Assembly: GCA_963793785.1 (NCBI GenBank)
Contig: CAWCBH010000003.1
Span: 186,001 to 250,000, forward strand
Reading direction: 5' to 3'
DNA length: 64,000 nt
Source of the DNA: CAWCBH01 sp963793785
GTDB taxonomy: Bacteria > Actinomycetota > Thermoleophilia > Solirubrobacterales > 70-9
The number at the start of each line of letters is the position of its first letter. The stretch's first letter is position 1. Both the position numbers and the translations under genes were made by a program. The notes under the pieces were generated by a model. The model saw nothing but the letters and a program-made list of their open reading frames with translations, was not told the DNA's origin and searched no databases. This document shows positions 1-10,152 of the stretch, one piece after another.

Positions 1-1285
1 CGTCGGCAACCTCCTGGTACATCGCCCAGAACATCTCGTGCTCGTGCTCTTGCGTGAAGGCCGAGAGGACCCTTCTGCGTCCGGCCTGCCCCATCCGCTT
101 CCGCAGGGCTGCGTCCTCCCCACAGCCGCAGCAGGGCCTCGCGCCATCGCCTCAGGATCCCGGGGTCCGACCAAGAAGCCCTCGACTCCGTCGGTCACCG
201 CCTCCGGGATCCCTCCGCAGCCGGCGGCGACGACGGGAAGCTCGCACGCCATCGCTTCCACGATTGCGTTGGGAATCCCTTCGATGACGCCTGCGTGGAG
301 CATCACGTCGCTTGCCTGCAGGCGCCGGCAGACCTCCGCCGACGAGGCCTCGCCGAGGAGGCGAACATGACGGTCGAGCCCGAGGTCGGCCACCGTGTGA
401 AGGATGCGCGACCGCTCGTCCATCCGGTTGCGCCACTCGGGGGGCACGGCGCCGATGATCTCAAGCTGCACGGGAGGTCGTCGATCCAAGGCGATCCGGA
501 TCGCCTCCAACGCGTACTCGTGGCCCTTCTCCCATCGCAGCTTTCCGACGCGTGATCACCCGCAGAACGTCCCGATCTGTGCCTCTCGGGGCGCCACTCC
601 GTTCTGGTCGGCCGGGCTTGAACTCGCCTGGGTCGACGGCCGATCGGACCACCCTCGCCTTGGCGGGATCGAGCCCGAAGGCGATCGCCTCCGTCTTCTG
701 TGACTCCGAGACACAGTGGACGGCGCTGGCCCGCCTCAGCACCTCCGGCAGGACGCTGGCGTAGGGCTCCTCGTCGGGCATGTGCGGATAGACGCTGATG
801 TCGCTGCCCCGGCAGCTGGTCGTGACCGGACAATCCCAGACGTCGAACAGAGGCAGGAAGTAGACGGCCGAGACGTTCCACTCGAAATGGACACATCGGG
901 CCGCAGCCGCGCCAGCGGCAGGCAGAGGGCATAGAGAGCCGATCGCTCCGCGTCGTAGCGGATGCGCGCGGGGTGGACATCTGCCATCTGCACGCTCCGT
1001 AACAGCCGAACCAGGCGACGGGGAGAGCGGACGAGCAGGACGAGCAGGGCCGGTCACGCGATGCCACCTCGCGCGCCGCCCCAGCCGCGCTTGTCGGCAC
1101 ACCGGGATCGGCACGAGCTCGACCCCGCGCAGGCGCGCATCCGGGTCGAAGATCTGGTTTGAGGCCAGGGTCACTCGCATGCCGCGGGCGGCGAGGCCCT
1201 CCAGCTTCCAACCGACGAAGGTCTCTGGCGGCCAGCGCACGCCGACCTCGAGTAGATGGAGGCGCCGCTTCGGATGCCGTCCCAT
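1..1285 (-). pseudogene. Glycosyltransferase family 4-like, frameshifted, cut by window start
   Basis: GT-B fold sugar transferase that would add a sugar from a nucleotide donor to a cell-surface glycan. Reading leftwards from ATG 1285, the N-terminal acceptor half is visible (LLEVGVRWPPETFVGWKLEG). A middle part contains SDISVYPHMPDEEP, and the donor half contains EGIPNAIVEAMACELPVV followed by GCGGIPEAVTDG, the usual GT4 donor-binding signature. The frame changes near 1150, 900, 550 and 150, so no single frame covers the protein. The C-terminus lies outside the window. ATG 1285 sits 3 bases after the stop of the upstream GT2 gene, so the two are co-transcribed. Because conserved blocks survive on both sides of every break, sequencing error is more likely than decay. 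Confidence 0.75.
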
Positions 1286-1287
1286 GA

Positions 1288-2181
1288 TCAGAGCACTATC
1301 GCCCGGCTGCGAAGGCTTCCCACCAGCCTGCCCCAGCGGAAGGCCGCGGTCTGGATCCAGTTGCCGCGACGGGCGCGCGTGGTCAAGAGGTCCGGAAGAT
1401 GGATCGCCAGGCGGCACCAGCTTGCGAGCGCGTCGCGATTGTCGGGCTTTGGGATCCCAGATCCCCGGAAGGCCCGGTGAAGCTGGGCTCCGGACCTGCC
1501 GTAGGCGTAGAACTGGCGAACCAGGGCCGCCAGGCTGCGGCGGAATCGCAGCTGCACGAGCGCATCGGGAGCGAAGGAGAGCCGATAGCCGGCGAGCTGT
1601 GCACGCCAGGCAAAGACCTGGTCCGAGCTGCCGAAGACGAACCGCTCGTCCCAGCCGATCTCGCGTGCCACCGACGTCCAGACCCCGAGGTTGCCGCCCG
1701 CTGCATAGGGAAGAAAGCCGTGATCTCGCATCAGGTCGTTCATCGGGGTCGAGGGCCGCCAGGCGATGATCGTAGGCTCGTTGAGGGCTTCCCATTCGTT
1801 TCGGCCGCCGACCAGGTCGCTTCCAGGCGCCGCCATCGCCATCGCATCCAGCCACCCCGCGGAGACGACGTCGTCGGCGTCGCAGTAGGTGAGGAAGTCG
1901 CCGCGGGCAGCCGTCGCCCCGACGTTGCGTGCATGGCTCAGGCCCCGTGTCGTCGTGGCGTCGGCGATCCTCAGCGCCGGCAGTCTGTGGGCGATGTCCC
2001 GCACGATCTCCAGGGTTCGGTCGGTGCAGCCGTTGTCGGCGACGACCAATTCCCAGGGTCCGCCATAGGTCTGCCCGGCGAGTGCCGCGAGCTGATCGGC
2101 GACGTGATCCTCCCCATTGAGGACCGGCATCACCACCGTGATCAGCTCCGGCCGCGAAGCTCGAGGGGCGGGATCTGCCAC
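1288..2181 (-). CDS. Glycosyltransferase family 2
   Basis: GT-A fold transferase of about 297 residues and the only polysaccharide-cluster gene here that reads in one frame. It opens with ELITVVMPVLNGEDHV, followed by WELVVADNGCTDRT and TYCDADDVVSAGWLDA, the typical GT2 nucleotide-binding and acidic (metal/UDP) motifs. It continues with the acceptor-side segment GSSDQVFAWRAQLAGYRLSFAP. The chosen start is GTG 2181, 31 bases after the asnB stop; an internal ATG at MPVLNG would be too short. It lies in a co-directional series with asnB upstream and a GT4 gene downstream, consistent with surface-glycan assembly. The sugar specificity cannot be read from sequence. Confidence 0.8.
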   Translation of the reverse strand: MADPAPRASRPELITVVMPVLNGEDHVADQLAALAGQTYGGPWELVVADNGCTDRTLEIVRDIAHRLPALRIADATTTRGLSHARNVGATAARGDFLTYCDADDVVSAGWLDAMAMAAPGSDLVGGRNEWEALNEPTIIAWRPSTPMNDLMRDHGFLPYAAGGNLGVWTSVAREIGWDERFVFGSSDQVFAWRAQLAGYRLSFAPDALVQLRFRRSLAALVRQFYAYGRSGAQLHRAFRGSGIPKPDNRDALASWCRLAIHLPDLLTTRARRGNWIQTAAFRWGRLVGSLRSRAIVL

Positions 2182-2212
2182 GCGGCGATCACGATATCCG
2201 GTGAGAAACGCC

Positions 2213-4050
2213 TCAGGCCAGAGAAACGGCCAGTGGGCCGTGCACAGGGTCCCTATCGACGTAGGTGCGGAACCAGAGCTCGAGCTGTAGGAGCGTCCAG
2301 ATCCTGTAGGGCGTGATCGCGGCTGCCGTCCAGGTGCTCGGCGACGATCTCGCGCAGGCGCTCCTCGCGGAACAGGCCCCGGTCGAGCGCCCGCGGGTCC
2401 AGCAGCACCTCGCCTGGCAGCGCCCGAAGGTCGCCGCGCAGCCATTCCCCGAACGGGATCCTGAAGCCCATCTTCTTCCGCTCCAGGATGCATTCGGGCA
2501 GCCACTCCCGTACGCGCCTGCTTGAAGATCCGCTTCGTCGCCTCCCCGTCGAGCTTCATGCTGAAGCGGAAGCGAAGCGGCGAGCTCCATCATCGCCGGG
2601 TCGAGCAGCGGCGAGCGCGCCTCGAGCGAATGCGCCATCGTCGCGATGTCCATCTTCACCAGCAGGTCGTCGGGCAGATAGGTCTGGACGTCGACGTCGA
2701 GCAGCCGCTCCACGCACCGGGCCCGCATCCGAGGCCAGGTATGGCTCCTCGCATCACGGAGAGCCAGATGCCGTCGCCCAGGCTACGCAGGAACGTCGGG
2801 CTCGATAGAGCTCCGCGCGGGCGGCCTCGTCGAAGTAGGCGCTGGCGCGCCGCCTCGCGTACTCCGCGTACGGGCGGCACCCTCGACGGCCGTCGCCGTT
2901 CGGGACGGGCGAAGCGGCAGATAGCGTGGGTAGCCGGCGAAGTTCTCGTCTCCACCGTCGCCGTTGAGCGCCACGGTGACGTGGCGACCGGCCAGCTCGG
3001 CGAGGGCAAAGGTGGCGAGGGCCGACGAGTCCGCAAAGGGCTCGCCGTAGTGCCAGACGAGCCGCGGCAGCACTCGCGGCGGCCTCCGAGCCCAATACGG
3101 CCTCGTGGTGCTCGGTGCCGTACATGCGCGCGACCTCGCGCGCACTTGCGGTCTCGTCGAAGTCGCCAACGTCGAAGCCGATCGAGAACGTCTTCACCGG
3201 GGCGGCGCTCTGCTGCGCCATAGCCGCGACCACGGCGCTCGAGTCGATGCCGCCCGAGAGCATCGCGCCGACCGGGACGTCGCTGCGCAGGCGCAGGCGG
3301 GTCGCCTCCAGCAGCGCCTCCCTGATCAGCTCGCATGCCTCCTCCTCGGCGACGTCATGCGTAGCGGTCGCGGTAGGAGAGCCTCCAGTAACGGCGAGTG
3401 GACAGCGGCGCCGTCCTGCCAGGTCAGCGTGTGGGCGGGCGGCAGCTTGCGGATCGCCGCGAAGCCGCTGCAGCGGGCCGGGACGTACCATGTAGTGCAG
3501 GAAAGCGTCGATCGCCTGGTAGTCGACGTCGCGCGGGACTTCTCCCGACGCGCAGCAGCGCCCGGGGCTCGGAGGCGAACCAGAGCCGGCCGCCGCGGTG
3601 CGAATAGAAGAGCGGCTTCTTGCCGACTCGGTCGCGGGCGAGCAGCAGCCGGCGGGCCGACCGGTCCCAGAGCGCAAAGGCGAACATGCCACGCAAGCCG
3701 GTCGACGCAGGCATCACCGAGCTCCTCGTAGAGATGAACGATGACCTCGGTGTCGGAGTCGGTGGCGAAGCTGTGACCCGCTCGCACCAGCTCCTCGCGC
3801 AGCTCCTGGAAGTTGTAGATCTCCCCGTTGAAGGACGACGACCACCGAGCCGTCCTCGTTATAGATCGGCTGGTCTCCGCCGCTCGAGGTCGATGATCGC
3901 GAGGCGCTGGACGCCGAGTGCCGACCCCGTCAGTCGGCGAAGAGCCCCCGCGAGTCGGGGCCGCGGTGCTCCATCGTCTGGCACATCCGCTCGACCATCG
4001 CGGGGTCGACCCGGCTCGCCGTTCGAGAGGATCCCGGCGATTCCGCACAT
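2213..4050 (-). pseudogene. asnB: Asparagine synthase (glutamine-hydrolysing)-like, frameshifted
   Basis: Two-domain glutamine amidotransferase: N-terminal Ntn glutaminase and C-terminal ATP-pyrophosphatase. ATG 4050 gives MCGIAGILSNGEPG, so the catalytic Cys2 is present. FNGEIYNFQELREELV and MFAFALWDRSARRLLLARDR follow in other frames. The ATP-binding loop is seen as MLSGGIDSSAVVAAMA, with ALNGDGGDENFAGYPRYL, DVQTYLPDDLLVKMDIATMA and LEARSPLLDP downstream. At least six frame changes are needed to join these blocks. In polysaccharide clusters such proteins often amidate sugars or modify glycan precursors rather than make free asparagine; this role is inferred from the neighbours. The start lies 4 bases after the permease stop. 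Confidence 0.8.
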
Positions 4051-4054
4051 CGGC

Positions 4055-4890
4055 CTAGACCCGCTCGGCGAGCCGTCGGCCGCGGGTCTGGTAGACCCAG
4101 AGGCCGCCCGCGACGAGGGCGGCGCTGAACGCAAGAGGGATCGACCAGCCAGCCAGCCGCCGCCGGCTGCCTCGGCCGCGGTTGGCGCCGAGGAATCGAT
4201 CAGGGCGTGCCGGGCCTCCACGATCACGACTGCGAGCGGGTTCAGCATCAGGACCCGCTGCAGCCCCTCGGGGGCGAGCTCGATCGGATAGGCGACCGGC
4301 GTCAAGAAGAAGAGCAGCCGGATCGCGACCAGCCAGATCTGCTGCACGTCGCGAATCGGCACGTAGATCAGCGAGAGCACCATGCCGGCTCCCGCGGTGA
4401 AGGTGAGCAGCAGCAGCACGAGCGGAATCAGTTCAAGCCAGGCGGGGGTGGGGGAGATGCCGCTCGCGAGGATGAAACCGAAGACGATCACCAGGCTGAG
4501 GCCGTAGACGAATGAGCTTGTGAGGACGCTCGACAGCGGCACCGCGACGGGGGGAAAGGGAATCCTGCGCAGCATGCTGCCCTTGCTCTCCAGGGACGGA
4601 AGGGCCTGCCCGGTGGCGTCGGAGAAGAACTGGAACAACGCGATGCCGAGCAGGAGGATCAGTGCCGTAGTGAGGTGTGTCGGCCCCGATGTTGAGACAC
4701 CTCGGTCCAGATCACGTAGAGGACGCCGAACATCAGCAGGGGCTGGCCGAGCGCCCAGAGGTACCCGACCGCGGAGTCGAGGTAGCGCAGCTTGAACTCC
4801 GTCCGGGCCAGCACCAGGCAGAGGTCCGCGAAGCGGCCGGCACCTTGCGATCTCGCCCGCTCTGACCCGGGCCCGGTCAGGCCGCCGGAG
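4055..4890 (-). pseudogene. ABC-2 type polysaccharide export permease, frameshifted
   Basis: Inner-membrane permease of the Wzm/TagG type that would export a lipid-linked glycan together with the ATPase encoded just upstream. The N-terminal part reads LVLARTEFKLRYLDSAVGYL and LGQPLLMFGVLYVIWTEV, a typical opening for the family. After a frame change near 4690 it continues with several hydrophobic segments (LTTALILLLGIALFQFF, FVYGLSLVIVFGFILASGIS, LIPLVLLLLTFTAGAGMVL) and the conserved DVQQIWLVAIRLLFFLTPVAYP. A second frame change near 4140 precedes the last transmembrane segment and the stop at 4055. The exact start is uncertain. Confidence 0.75.
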
Positions 4891-6082
4891 GTCCTCGCTG
4901 TCGGGGTCGACCGCCGGAAGCTCCACCTCCACCCGAAGCTGGGCGCCGGGCACCTCGACCGATCCCTCTTCGTCGGGTGGCACAAGCAGCGGCGCCAGCT
5001 CGTAGGCGCCCGCCTCGATGCGGCTCGGGAAGGGCGCAGAGAAAGTCTGAATCTCCCCGGCCCGCCCGGGGGGCCGCCGCGCGGCCAGCCAGAGGTCGGT
5101 CTCGCTCAGCACAACCGTTCCCTCGACGTCACGAAGGGCGAATCCCATCGCCGGGCGGTCCCCCGTCGTGCCGGAGGCGCACGACGAAGCGGAAATGGGC
5201 CTCATCGCCCTGGCGCAGCGCCGAGATCCGATCCCCGTTCCTGGACTCGAGCCAGGCGTCGACGACCTCGGCGTAGCCATCCGGCTCGGCGGGGCGTATG
5301 CGGCGAGCTCTGCTCGCGCTCGCGGTTCAGCCGCTCGTACTCCTCGATCACGACCTCGGGCTCGCCGAGCTCCACGACTCGTCCCCGCTCCATCAGCAGC
5401 GCTCGGTCGGCGAACTCGCGTGACGCGTCTCGAGGCTGTGGGTGACGTAGATGATCGTGTGTCCCCTGGAGATCAGATGCTCGAAGGTCTGGTGGCACTT
5501 GCTCCTGAAACAGCGCGTCGCCCACCGCGAGTACCTCGTCGAACAGAAGCACCTCGCCATCGACAGCGAACGAGGTCGAGAACGCCAGCCGCACCTGCAT
5601 TCCGGAGGAGTAGTGGCTGAGCGGCATGTCGGCGAACTCCTCCAGCTCGGCGAAGCTGATCACCTCGGGGAATCGCTCCCGCGCCTCGGCGGGGCGCAGG
5701 CCCATCAAGGTTCCGGCGAGGATCACGTTGTCGGCGGCGGCGAGCCGGGGTTGGAACCCCACCCCCAGCTCGATGAAGGGCGCGATGCGCGCATCGACCT
5801 CGACCTCGCCGCGGTCGAGCTCGTAGATCCCCGCAATGCAGCGCAGCAGCGTGCTCTTGCCGCTGCCGTTGCGGCCGATCACCGCGAAGAACTCTCCGGG
5901 CTCAACGTCGAAGGAGACATCGTCGCAAGGCCTCGAAGCGATCGTGGCCGAGGCTGGCGATCGGGTGCCGGAGGCGCTCCTTCAGCGTTCGGACTCTGTG
6001 GCGGGGCACCGACGAACGGCCTTGGAGACGTCCCGGACGCGAACCGGATGGCTCGGTGACCTGCTCCCGGTCGGCCCCCCAT
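4890..6082 (-). pseudogene. ABC transporter ATP-binding protein, Wzt/TagH-like, frameshifted
   Basis: Nucleotide-binding subunit of a polysaccharide exporter. Near the N-terminus LKERLRHPIASLGHDRFEAL is typical of Wzt/TagH proteins. The Walker A loop is IGRNGSGKSTLLRCIAGIY, the signature motif is LSHYSSGMQVRLAFS, and Walker B is EVLLFDEVLAVGD. After the ATPase domain a beta-rich C-terminal part is visible (GFALRDVEGTVVLSETDLWL, then ELAPLLVPPDEEGSVEV). It resembles the glycan-recognition domain of Wzt proteins, so the transporter may select a capped glycan. Frame changes occur near 6050, 5935, 5450 and 5280. The 3' boundary with the permease cannot be fixed because of these breaks. Confidence 0.75.
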
Positions 6083-6157
6083 GACCCCGGCGGACTCTCC
6101 CACGGGCACGGCGAGACGATAGCGCCGCCAGATTGGCCGGCACGCGCGGGCATCGTG

Positions 6158-7394
6158 ATGTACTTGCGACCGGTGGAGCGCCCGCGCCCGAGAATGCTCG
6201 CCGTCGTCGTCCGGTTCAAGTGGGTCCACATCAATTACCTGAAGGCGCTCGAGGAGCACTTCGAGCGTGCGGGTTGCATGGTCCGGGAGGGTGGGCAAGG
6301 GCGCGGCGGTGGACGGGGCGCGCGAGGGCCTGCGAGGCGTCCCGATCGGATCGATCGCTGGACGCCGGCGCCGCCGCGGTCCGCTCACGGCTGAAGCGAA
6401 TGCTCACCGAGTGGGCGCCCGACGTGGTCCACCTCATGTACTACAACCACGACGCAGCTGACGCTGATGACGCGCGACCTGCTCGGGGACGCGGCACCGA
6501 TCGTCTACGAGTGCCGCGATCCAGAGACGACCCTGACGGGCGCGAAGCCGGGCTCAGAGGTCTGGGCCCGGGAGCGCGCCGCGATCGAAGCCAGCGACGC
6601 CCAGATACTGGTCATCCCGGGCGCTGCGCGGACTACTTCGAGCGCAGCCACGGTCTCGACCTCGCCGACAAGCTCGCTGATCGTTCCCCAGCGGCTTCGC
6701 TCGGCACACGATCGCCACACCTTCTCGGAAGCTCTCGGCAGGCGACGGGCGAGTCCACATCGCCCTCGTGGGGACCGCTGACGAGGCCCCCGGCCACGGC
6801 CGCTGGTACGTGGAGATCATCCGTCGATCTGGTCGTCGCTCGGGCTGGTCGTCCATTCCCACTTCTTCGAGCCACCCCTGTTCGACATGGGCGGCATCTC
6901 ACCTCGACGCCTACCACGCGCTCGACAGGGAGCTCGAGGACTACCACCTTCATCAGGCCGTTCACCATCGCCAGGGCACCGCACTGTCGGAGCTGGTTTC
7001 CCGCTACGACCTGATGGGCGTCTTCCACGATCTCGGCGCCGCGCATCACAACGAGTCCGCCACCCTGGCGGTCTGCCTGCCGACGAAGGCGGTCTGCGGT
7101 TGGCTGCACGCTGGGATACCGGTGGTCTGCTTCCCTCACTACCGCGGTGTCGTCGAGTGGATCGATGCGCTGCGGATCGGGTTCGTGATCGAGCGTTGGG
7201 AGGACCTCGAGCCGGATCGCGTCGGATCGCGCCGCAATCGCCGCCGCGATCGGAGCGCTGCCTGGCCTGCCGGGAGCGCTTCACCAACGAGTACAACGCG
7301 GTGCGGATCCGGGAGTTCCTCGAGCCCCTTCATCGCGGGCAGCCAAGTCCCGGTCCCGGGGCGCACCGGTTTGGATTCGGCCCGTCCTGCTTAA
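6158..7394 (+). pseudogene. Glycosyltransferase-like protein, frameshifted
   Basis: Plus-strand gene divergent from the ABC ATPase and convergent with the epimerase. The opening MLAVVVRFKWVHINYLKALE (ATG 6194; ATG 6158 is an alternative) has the look of a GT-B N-terminal domain. Later blocks are EWAPDVVHLMYYNHDAA, AAPIVYECRDPETTLTG, SRYDLMGVFHDLGAAHHN and AVCLPTKAVCGWLHAGIPVV. These recall glycosyltransferases that act on surface glycans, but I do not recognise a specific family. At least six single-base frame changes separate the blocks. The stop at 7392-7394 overlaps the epimerase stop on the other strand. Confidence 0.55.
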
Positions 7395-8366
7395 GCGACC
7401 ACCGGCTGTGCGCCCGCCGGCTCCCTGGCGAGGTGTTCGTAGGTCAGCGCCGAGCCCGCGCCGGACATCGATCCGGGCTCGTAGCCGAGGGCTCGCGCGG
7501 GCGCGGCTGATGTCGGCCAGCGAGTGCCGCACGTCGCCCGCTCGGGGCGCGATGTGGTCGGCCTCGACCGGCTCGCCGCTGAGCTGCGGCGAGTGCAACT
7601 TCGAGGAGGTCGTTTAGGGTGGTGCGCTCGCCGCAGGCGACGTTGAAGTCTCGCCCGCGACGCCCCTGGCGTCCGCGGCCAGCGAGCAGGTCGCCTCGAC
7701 CGCGTTGTCGACGTAGGTGAAGTCCCGCGATTGCTCGCCGTCGCCATAGATGAGCGGCCGGCGTCGCCGCAGGAAGGCGGTGATGAAGCGGGGGATCACC
7801 GCCGCGTACTGAGACAGTGGGTCCTGCCGCGGGCCGAAGACGTTGAAGTAGCGCAACGAGACGGTCTCCAGCCCGTAGACCTCGAAGAAGGCGCGGCAAT
7901 AGCCCTCGGCGGCGAGCTTGGCGACGGCGTATGGCGCGATCGGGCGGGCCGGCATCTCCTCCCGCTTGGGCAGTTCGGCATTGGCGCCGTAGATCGACGA
8001 GGAGGAGGCAAACACGACCCGGCGCACACCTTCGTCCCGGGCCGCCAGCAGCACGTTCAGGGTGCCGGTGATGTTGGAGGCGTTGCTGGTCAGGGGATCC
8101 TGGATCGAGCGGGGAACCGAGGGCAGCGCCGCGGCATGGAAGACCAGCTCGGCGCCGCGGACGGCGTTGTGGACCCGCTCGTAGCTTTGGATGTCGCCCT
8201 CGATCAGCTCGACGTCATCGGCGAGGTGCAGGAGGTTCTCGCGCCGGCCGGTGGCGAAGTTGTCGAGCACCCGGACGCGACATCCGTCGCGGCAGAGCCG
8301 GTCGACAAGATGGGAGCCGATGAAGCCTCCACCTCCGGTGACAAGGACGACCTTGCTCGCTGACAT
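7391..8366 (-). pseudogene. NAD-dependent sugar-nucleotide epimerase/dehydratase, frameshifted at the 3' end
   Basis: Short-chain-dehydrogenase-type enzyme acting on a nucleotide-linked sugar (UDP-glucose 4-epimerase-like). The first 250 residues are in one frame: Rossmann motif VTGGGGFIGSHLVDRL, FASSSSIYGANAELP with the catalytic Ser/Thr region, and the active-site YAVAKLAAEGYC (Y-x3-K). PRQDPLSQYAAVIPRFI and YGDGEQSRDFTYVDN follow. After about 7640 the frame changes several times, but NVACGERTTLNDLLEVALA and DHIAPRAGDVRHSLADIS, the usual C-terminal substrate-domain motifs, are still readable to the stop at 7391. ATG 8366 is preferred over the GTG just before it. It would supply an activated sugar to the neighbouring transferases. 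Confidence 0.8.
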
Positions 8367-8407
8367 CACTCCCGCGCGACCCTACTGTCCAGGCGATCCG
8401 GGAGCGC

Positions 8408-8413
8408 TATCCT
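8408..8413 (+). promoter_or_regulatory. Candidate -10 box upstream of rpmG
   Basis: TATCCT in the context GCTATCCTTGGC. Closely similar boxes (GCTATC-A/C-T) precede the leaders of fusA at 26577 and rpmJ at 46294. No clear -35 is visible. It lies in the 112-bp gap between the divergent epimerase and rpmG. Confidence 0.4.
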
Positions 8414-8478
8414 TGGCCGCGCCTCGCGCCTCGCGCCCGGGGTTTTACTTTTGTAAACGGCTGCCCTAACGAGGAGAA

Positions 8479-8643
8479 ATGGCTCGCGGAGACGTCCGCA
8501 TCGCGGTGACGCTTGCCTGCGAAGAGTGCAAGCGCCGCAACTACCAGACCAACAAGTCGCGCCGCAACTCGCCGGATCGCGTCGAGTTGCGCAAGTTCTG
8601 TCGCTGGTGCGGACGGCATACGCCGCACAAGGAGACCCGCTAG
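8479..8643 (+). CDS. rpmG: 50S ribosomal protein L33
   Basis: Small large-subunit protein of 54 residues. The zinc-ribbon pairs C-x2-C (CEEC near residue 14) and CRWC (near residue 42) are both present, so this is the zinc-binding form. GAGGAG at 8471-8476 is a good ribosome-binding site for ATG 8479. It heads the rpmG-secE-nusG run, the usual actinobacterial order, with only 6 bases to secE. The tRNA genes that often precede rpmG in other actinomycetes are not seen. Confidence 0.95.
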   Translation: MARGDVRIAVTLACEECKRRNYQTNKSRRNSPDRVELRKFCRWCGRHTPHKETR

Positions 8644-8649
8644 CCGGCT

Positions 8650-9165
8650 GTGGCCAAGACTCGCGCACAACGAAAGGCCGAGCGCCGGGCTCGCGAGGCG
8701 CAGCAGCGTCCGCCGGACCGACCCTCCGAGTCGAGGGCCCAGCACGACACCCAGGTGCCGAAGTCGGGCGAGGTCGCCGAGGCCGAAGCCGTGGAGGCCG
8801 GGATCGGCGCCGGCGCTCCCGAGGCCGACCTGGAGACCGCCGATGCGCCGAAGCCCTCCCGGGGCGAGCGGCGCGCCGAGGAGAAGAGCCGCCGGGAAGT
8901 CGAGAAACGACAGCGCGAGGACGAGCGCCGTCGCGAGCGCGAGCAGCTGGCCAAGCGCCAAAAGCAGGCACAGACCGAGCGCCAGCGGGGCGGCGTCATG
9001 GGGTTCCTCGCCTCCTGCTGGGCGGAGCTGAAGAAGGTCCAGTGGCCCGACCGCGAAACGCTGGTACAGGCCAGTGCGGTGACGATCATCTTCGTCTTCA
9101 TCGCCGCCGCCTACCTGGGCGCCCTGGACGCGGTCTTCAACCAGCTGATCAAGCAGATCCTCTAG
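8650..9165 (+). CDS. secE: Preprotein translocase subunit SecE
   Basis: Single-span membrane subunit of the SecYEG channel. The conserved part is only the last 60 residues: GFLASCWAELKKVQWPDRET, where the amphipathic helix ends in the family's W-P motif, followed by the membrane span VTIIFVFIAAAYLGALDAVF. The roughly 110-residue N-terminal extension is highly charged (many Arg/Glu/Lys, QREDERRREREQLAKRQKQ), probably cytoplasmic and partly coiled coil. Long charged extensions are common in actinobacterial SecE. The start is GTG 8650, 6 bases after rpmG. nusG follows 13 bases downstream. Confidence 0.92.
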   Translation: MAKTRAQRKAERRAREAQQRPPDRPSESRAQHDTQVPKSGEVAEAEAVEAGIGAGAPEADLETADAPKPSRGERRAEEKSRREVEKRQREDERRREREQLAKRQKQAQTERQRGGVMGFLASCWAELKKVQWPDRETLVQASAVTIIFVFIAAAYLGALDAVFNQLIKQIL

Positions 9166-9178
9166 ATAAGGGCGTCAC

Positions 9179-9700
9179 ATGTACCGCTGGTTCGTAATCA
9201 ACACCTATTCCGGGCACGAGAACAAGGTCAAGCACAACCTCGAGCACCGGGTGCAGACGATGGGACAGGAGCGCCAGGTGCGCCAGGTCGTCGTCCCCAC
9301 CGAGCAGGTCTCGGAGATGAAGGACGGCCAGAAGATCCAGGTCGAGAAGCGGACCATGCCGGGCTACGTGCTCGTCAACATGGAGATGACCGACGATGCC
9401 TGGGGGCTGGTCAAGAACACCCCCGGGGTGACCGGCTTCGTCGGCTCGCGCAACAAGCCGGTCCCGCTCTCCAAGCCGGAGGTCGATCGTATGCTGCACC
9501 GCGAGACCGCCGAGCGGCCGCGCACCCGGGCCCAGTTCTCGATCGGCGAGTCGGTGAAGGTGATCTCGGGCCCGCTCTCGGACTTCTCCGGCGAGATCGC
9601 GGAGATCAACGAGGACGCCGCGAAGCTGAAGGTGCTGGTCTCGATCTTCGGCCGCGAGACGCCGGTCGAAGTGGGCTATGACCAAGTAAAGAAGATCTAG
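9179..9700 (+). CDS. nusG: Transcription termination/antitermination protein NusG
   Basis: RNA-polymerase-bound elongation factor of 173 residues that couples transcription to translation or Rho. The NGN domain begins MYRWFVINTYSGHENKVKHN and contains KRTMPGYVLVNMEM and the NTPGVTGFVG motif. The C-terminal KOW domain is seen in SIGESVKVISGPLSDFSGEI, ending VGYDQVKKI. The length is close to the family core without the long N-terminal extension seen in some actinomycetes. It is followed by rplK in the canonical order. Confidence 0.96.
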   Translation: MYRWFVINTYSGHENKVKHNLEHRVQTMGQERQVRQVVVPTEQVSEMKDGQKIQVEKRTMPGYVLVNMEMTDDAWGLVKNTPGVTGFVGSRNKPVPLSKPEVDRMLHRETAERPRTRAQFSIGESVKVISGPLSDFSGEIAEINEDAAKLKVLVSIFGRETPVEVGYDQVKKI

Positions 9701-9710
9701 GTCCGAGCGC

Positions 9711-9716
9711 TAGGCT
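9711..9716 (+). promoter_or_regulatory. Candidate internal -10 box before rplK
   Basis: TAGGCT lies 9 bases before the rplK ATG, the spacing expected for a leaderless transcript. The same TANNNT-to-start arrangement occurs before several other genes in the window. It could give rplK-rplA expression independent of nusG. Confidence 0.3.
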
Positions 9717-9725
9717 CCCCGACCG

Positions 9726-10148
9726 ATGGCGAAGAAGGTCCTCACCCTGATCAAGCTGCAGATCCCGGCCGGCGCCGCGAACCCCGCGCCCCCGGTCGGC
9801 CCGGCGCTGGGACAGCACGGCGTCAACATCATGGAGTTCTGCAAGGCCTTCAACGCCGAGACCCAGCAAGAGGGCGGCACGATCATCCCGGTCGAGATCA
9901 CCGTCTTCGAGGATCGGTCGTTCACCTTCATCACCAAGACCCCGCCGGCCGCGGTCTTGATCAAGGAGGCGATCGGGCTCGAGAAGGGCTCCGGGGAGCC
10001 GCACGTCAACAAGGTCGGCACGATCAGCATGGATCAGGTGCGACAGATCGCCGAGCGCAAGATGCCCGACCTGAACGCGAACGACCTCGACGCTGCCTCG
10101 AAGATCATCGCCGGCACCGCCCGCTCGATGGGCGTCGACGTGAGGTAG
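9726..10148 (+). CDS. rplK: 50S ribosomal protein L11
   Basis: L11 of 140 residues, binding the GTPase-associated centre of 23S rRNA. The N-terminal domain has the Pro-rich segment PAGAANPAPPVGPALGQHGV and IMEFCKAFNAET. The rRNA-binding C-terminal domain has TPPAAVLIKEA and ends IIAGTARSMGVDV. The length is standard. rplA starts 4 bases after the stop, so the two are translationally close. Confidence 0.97.
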   Translation: MAKKVLTLIKLQIPAGAANPAPPVGPALGQHGVNIMEFCKAFNAETQQEGGTIIPVEITVFEDRSFTFITKTPPAAVLIKEAIGLEKGSGEPHVNKVGTISMDQVRQIAERKMPDLNANDLDAASKIIAGTARSMGVDVR

Positions 10149-10152
10149 CCGG

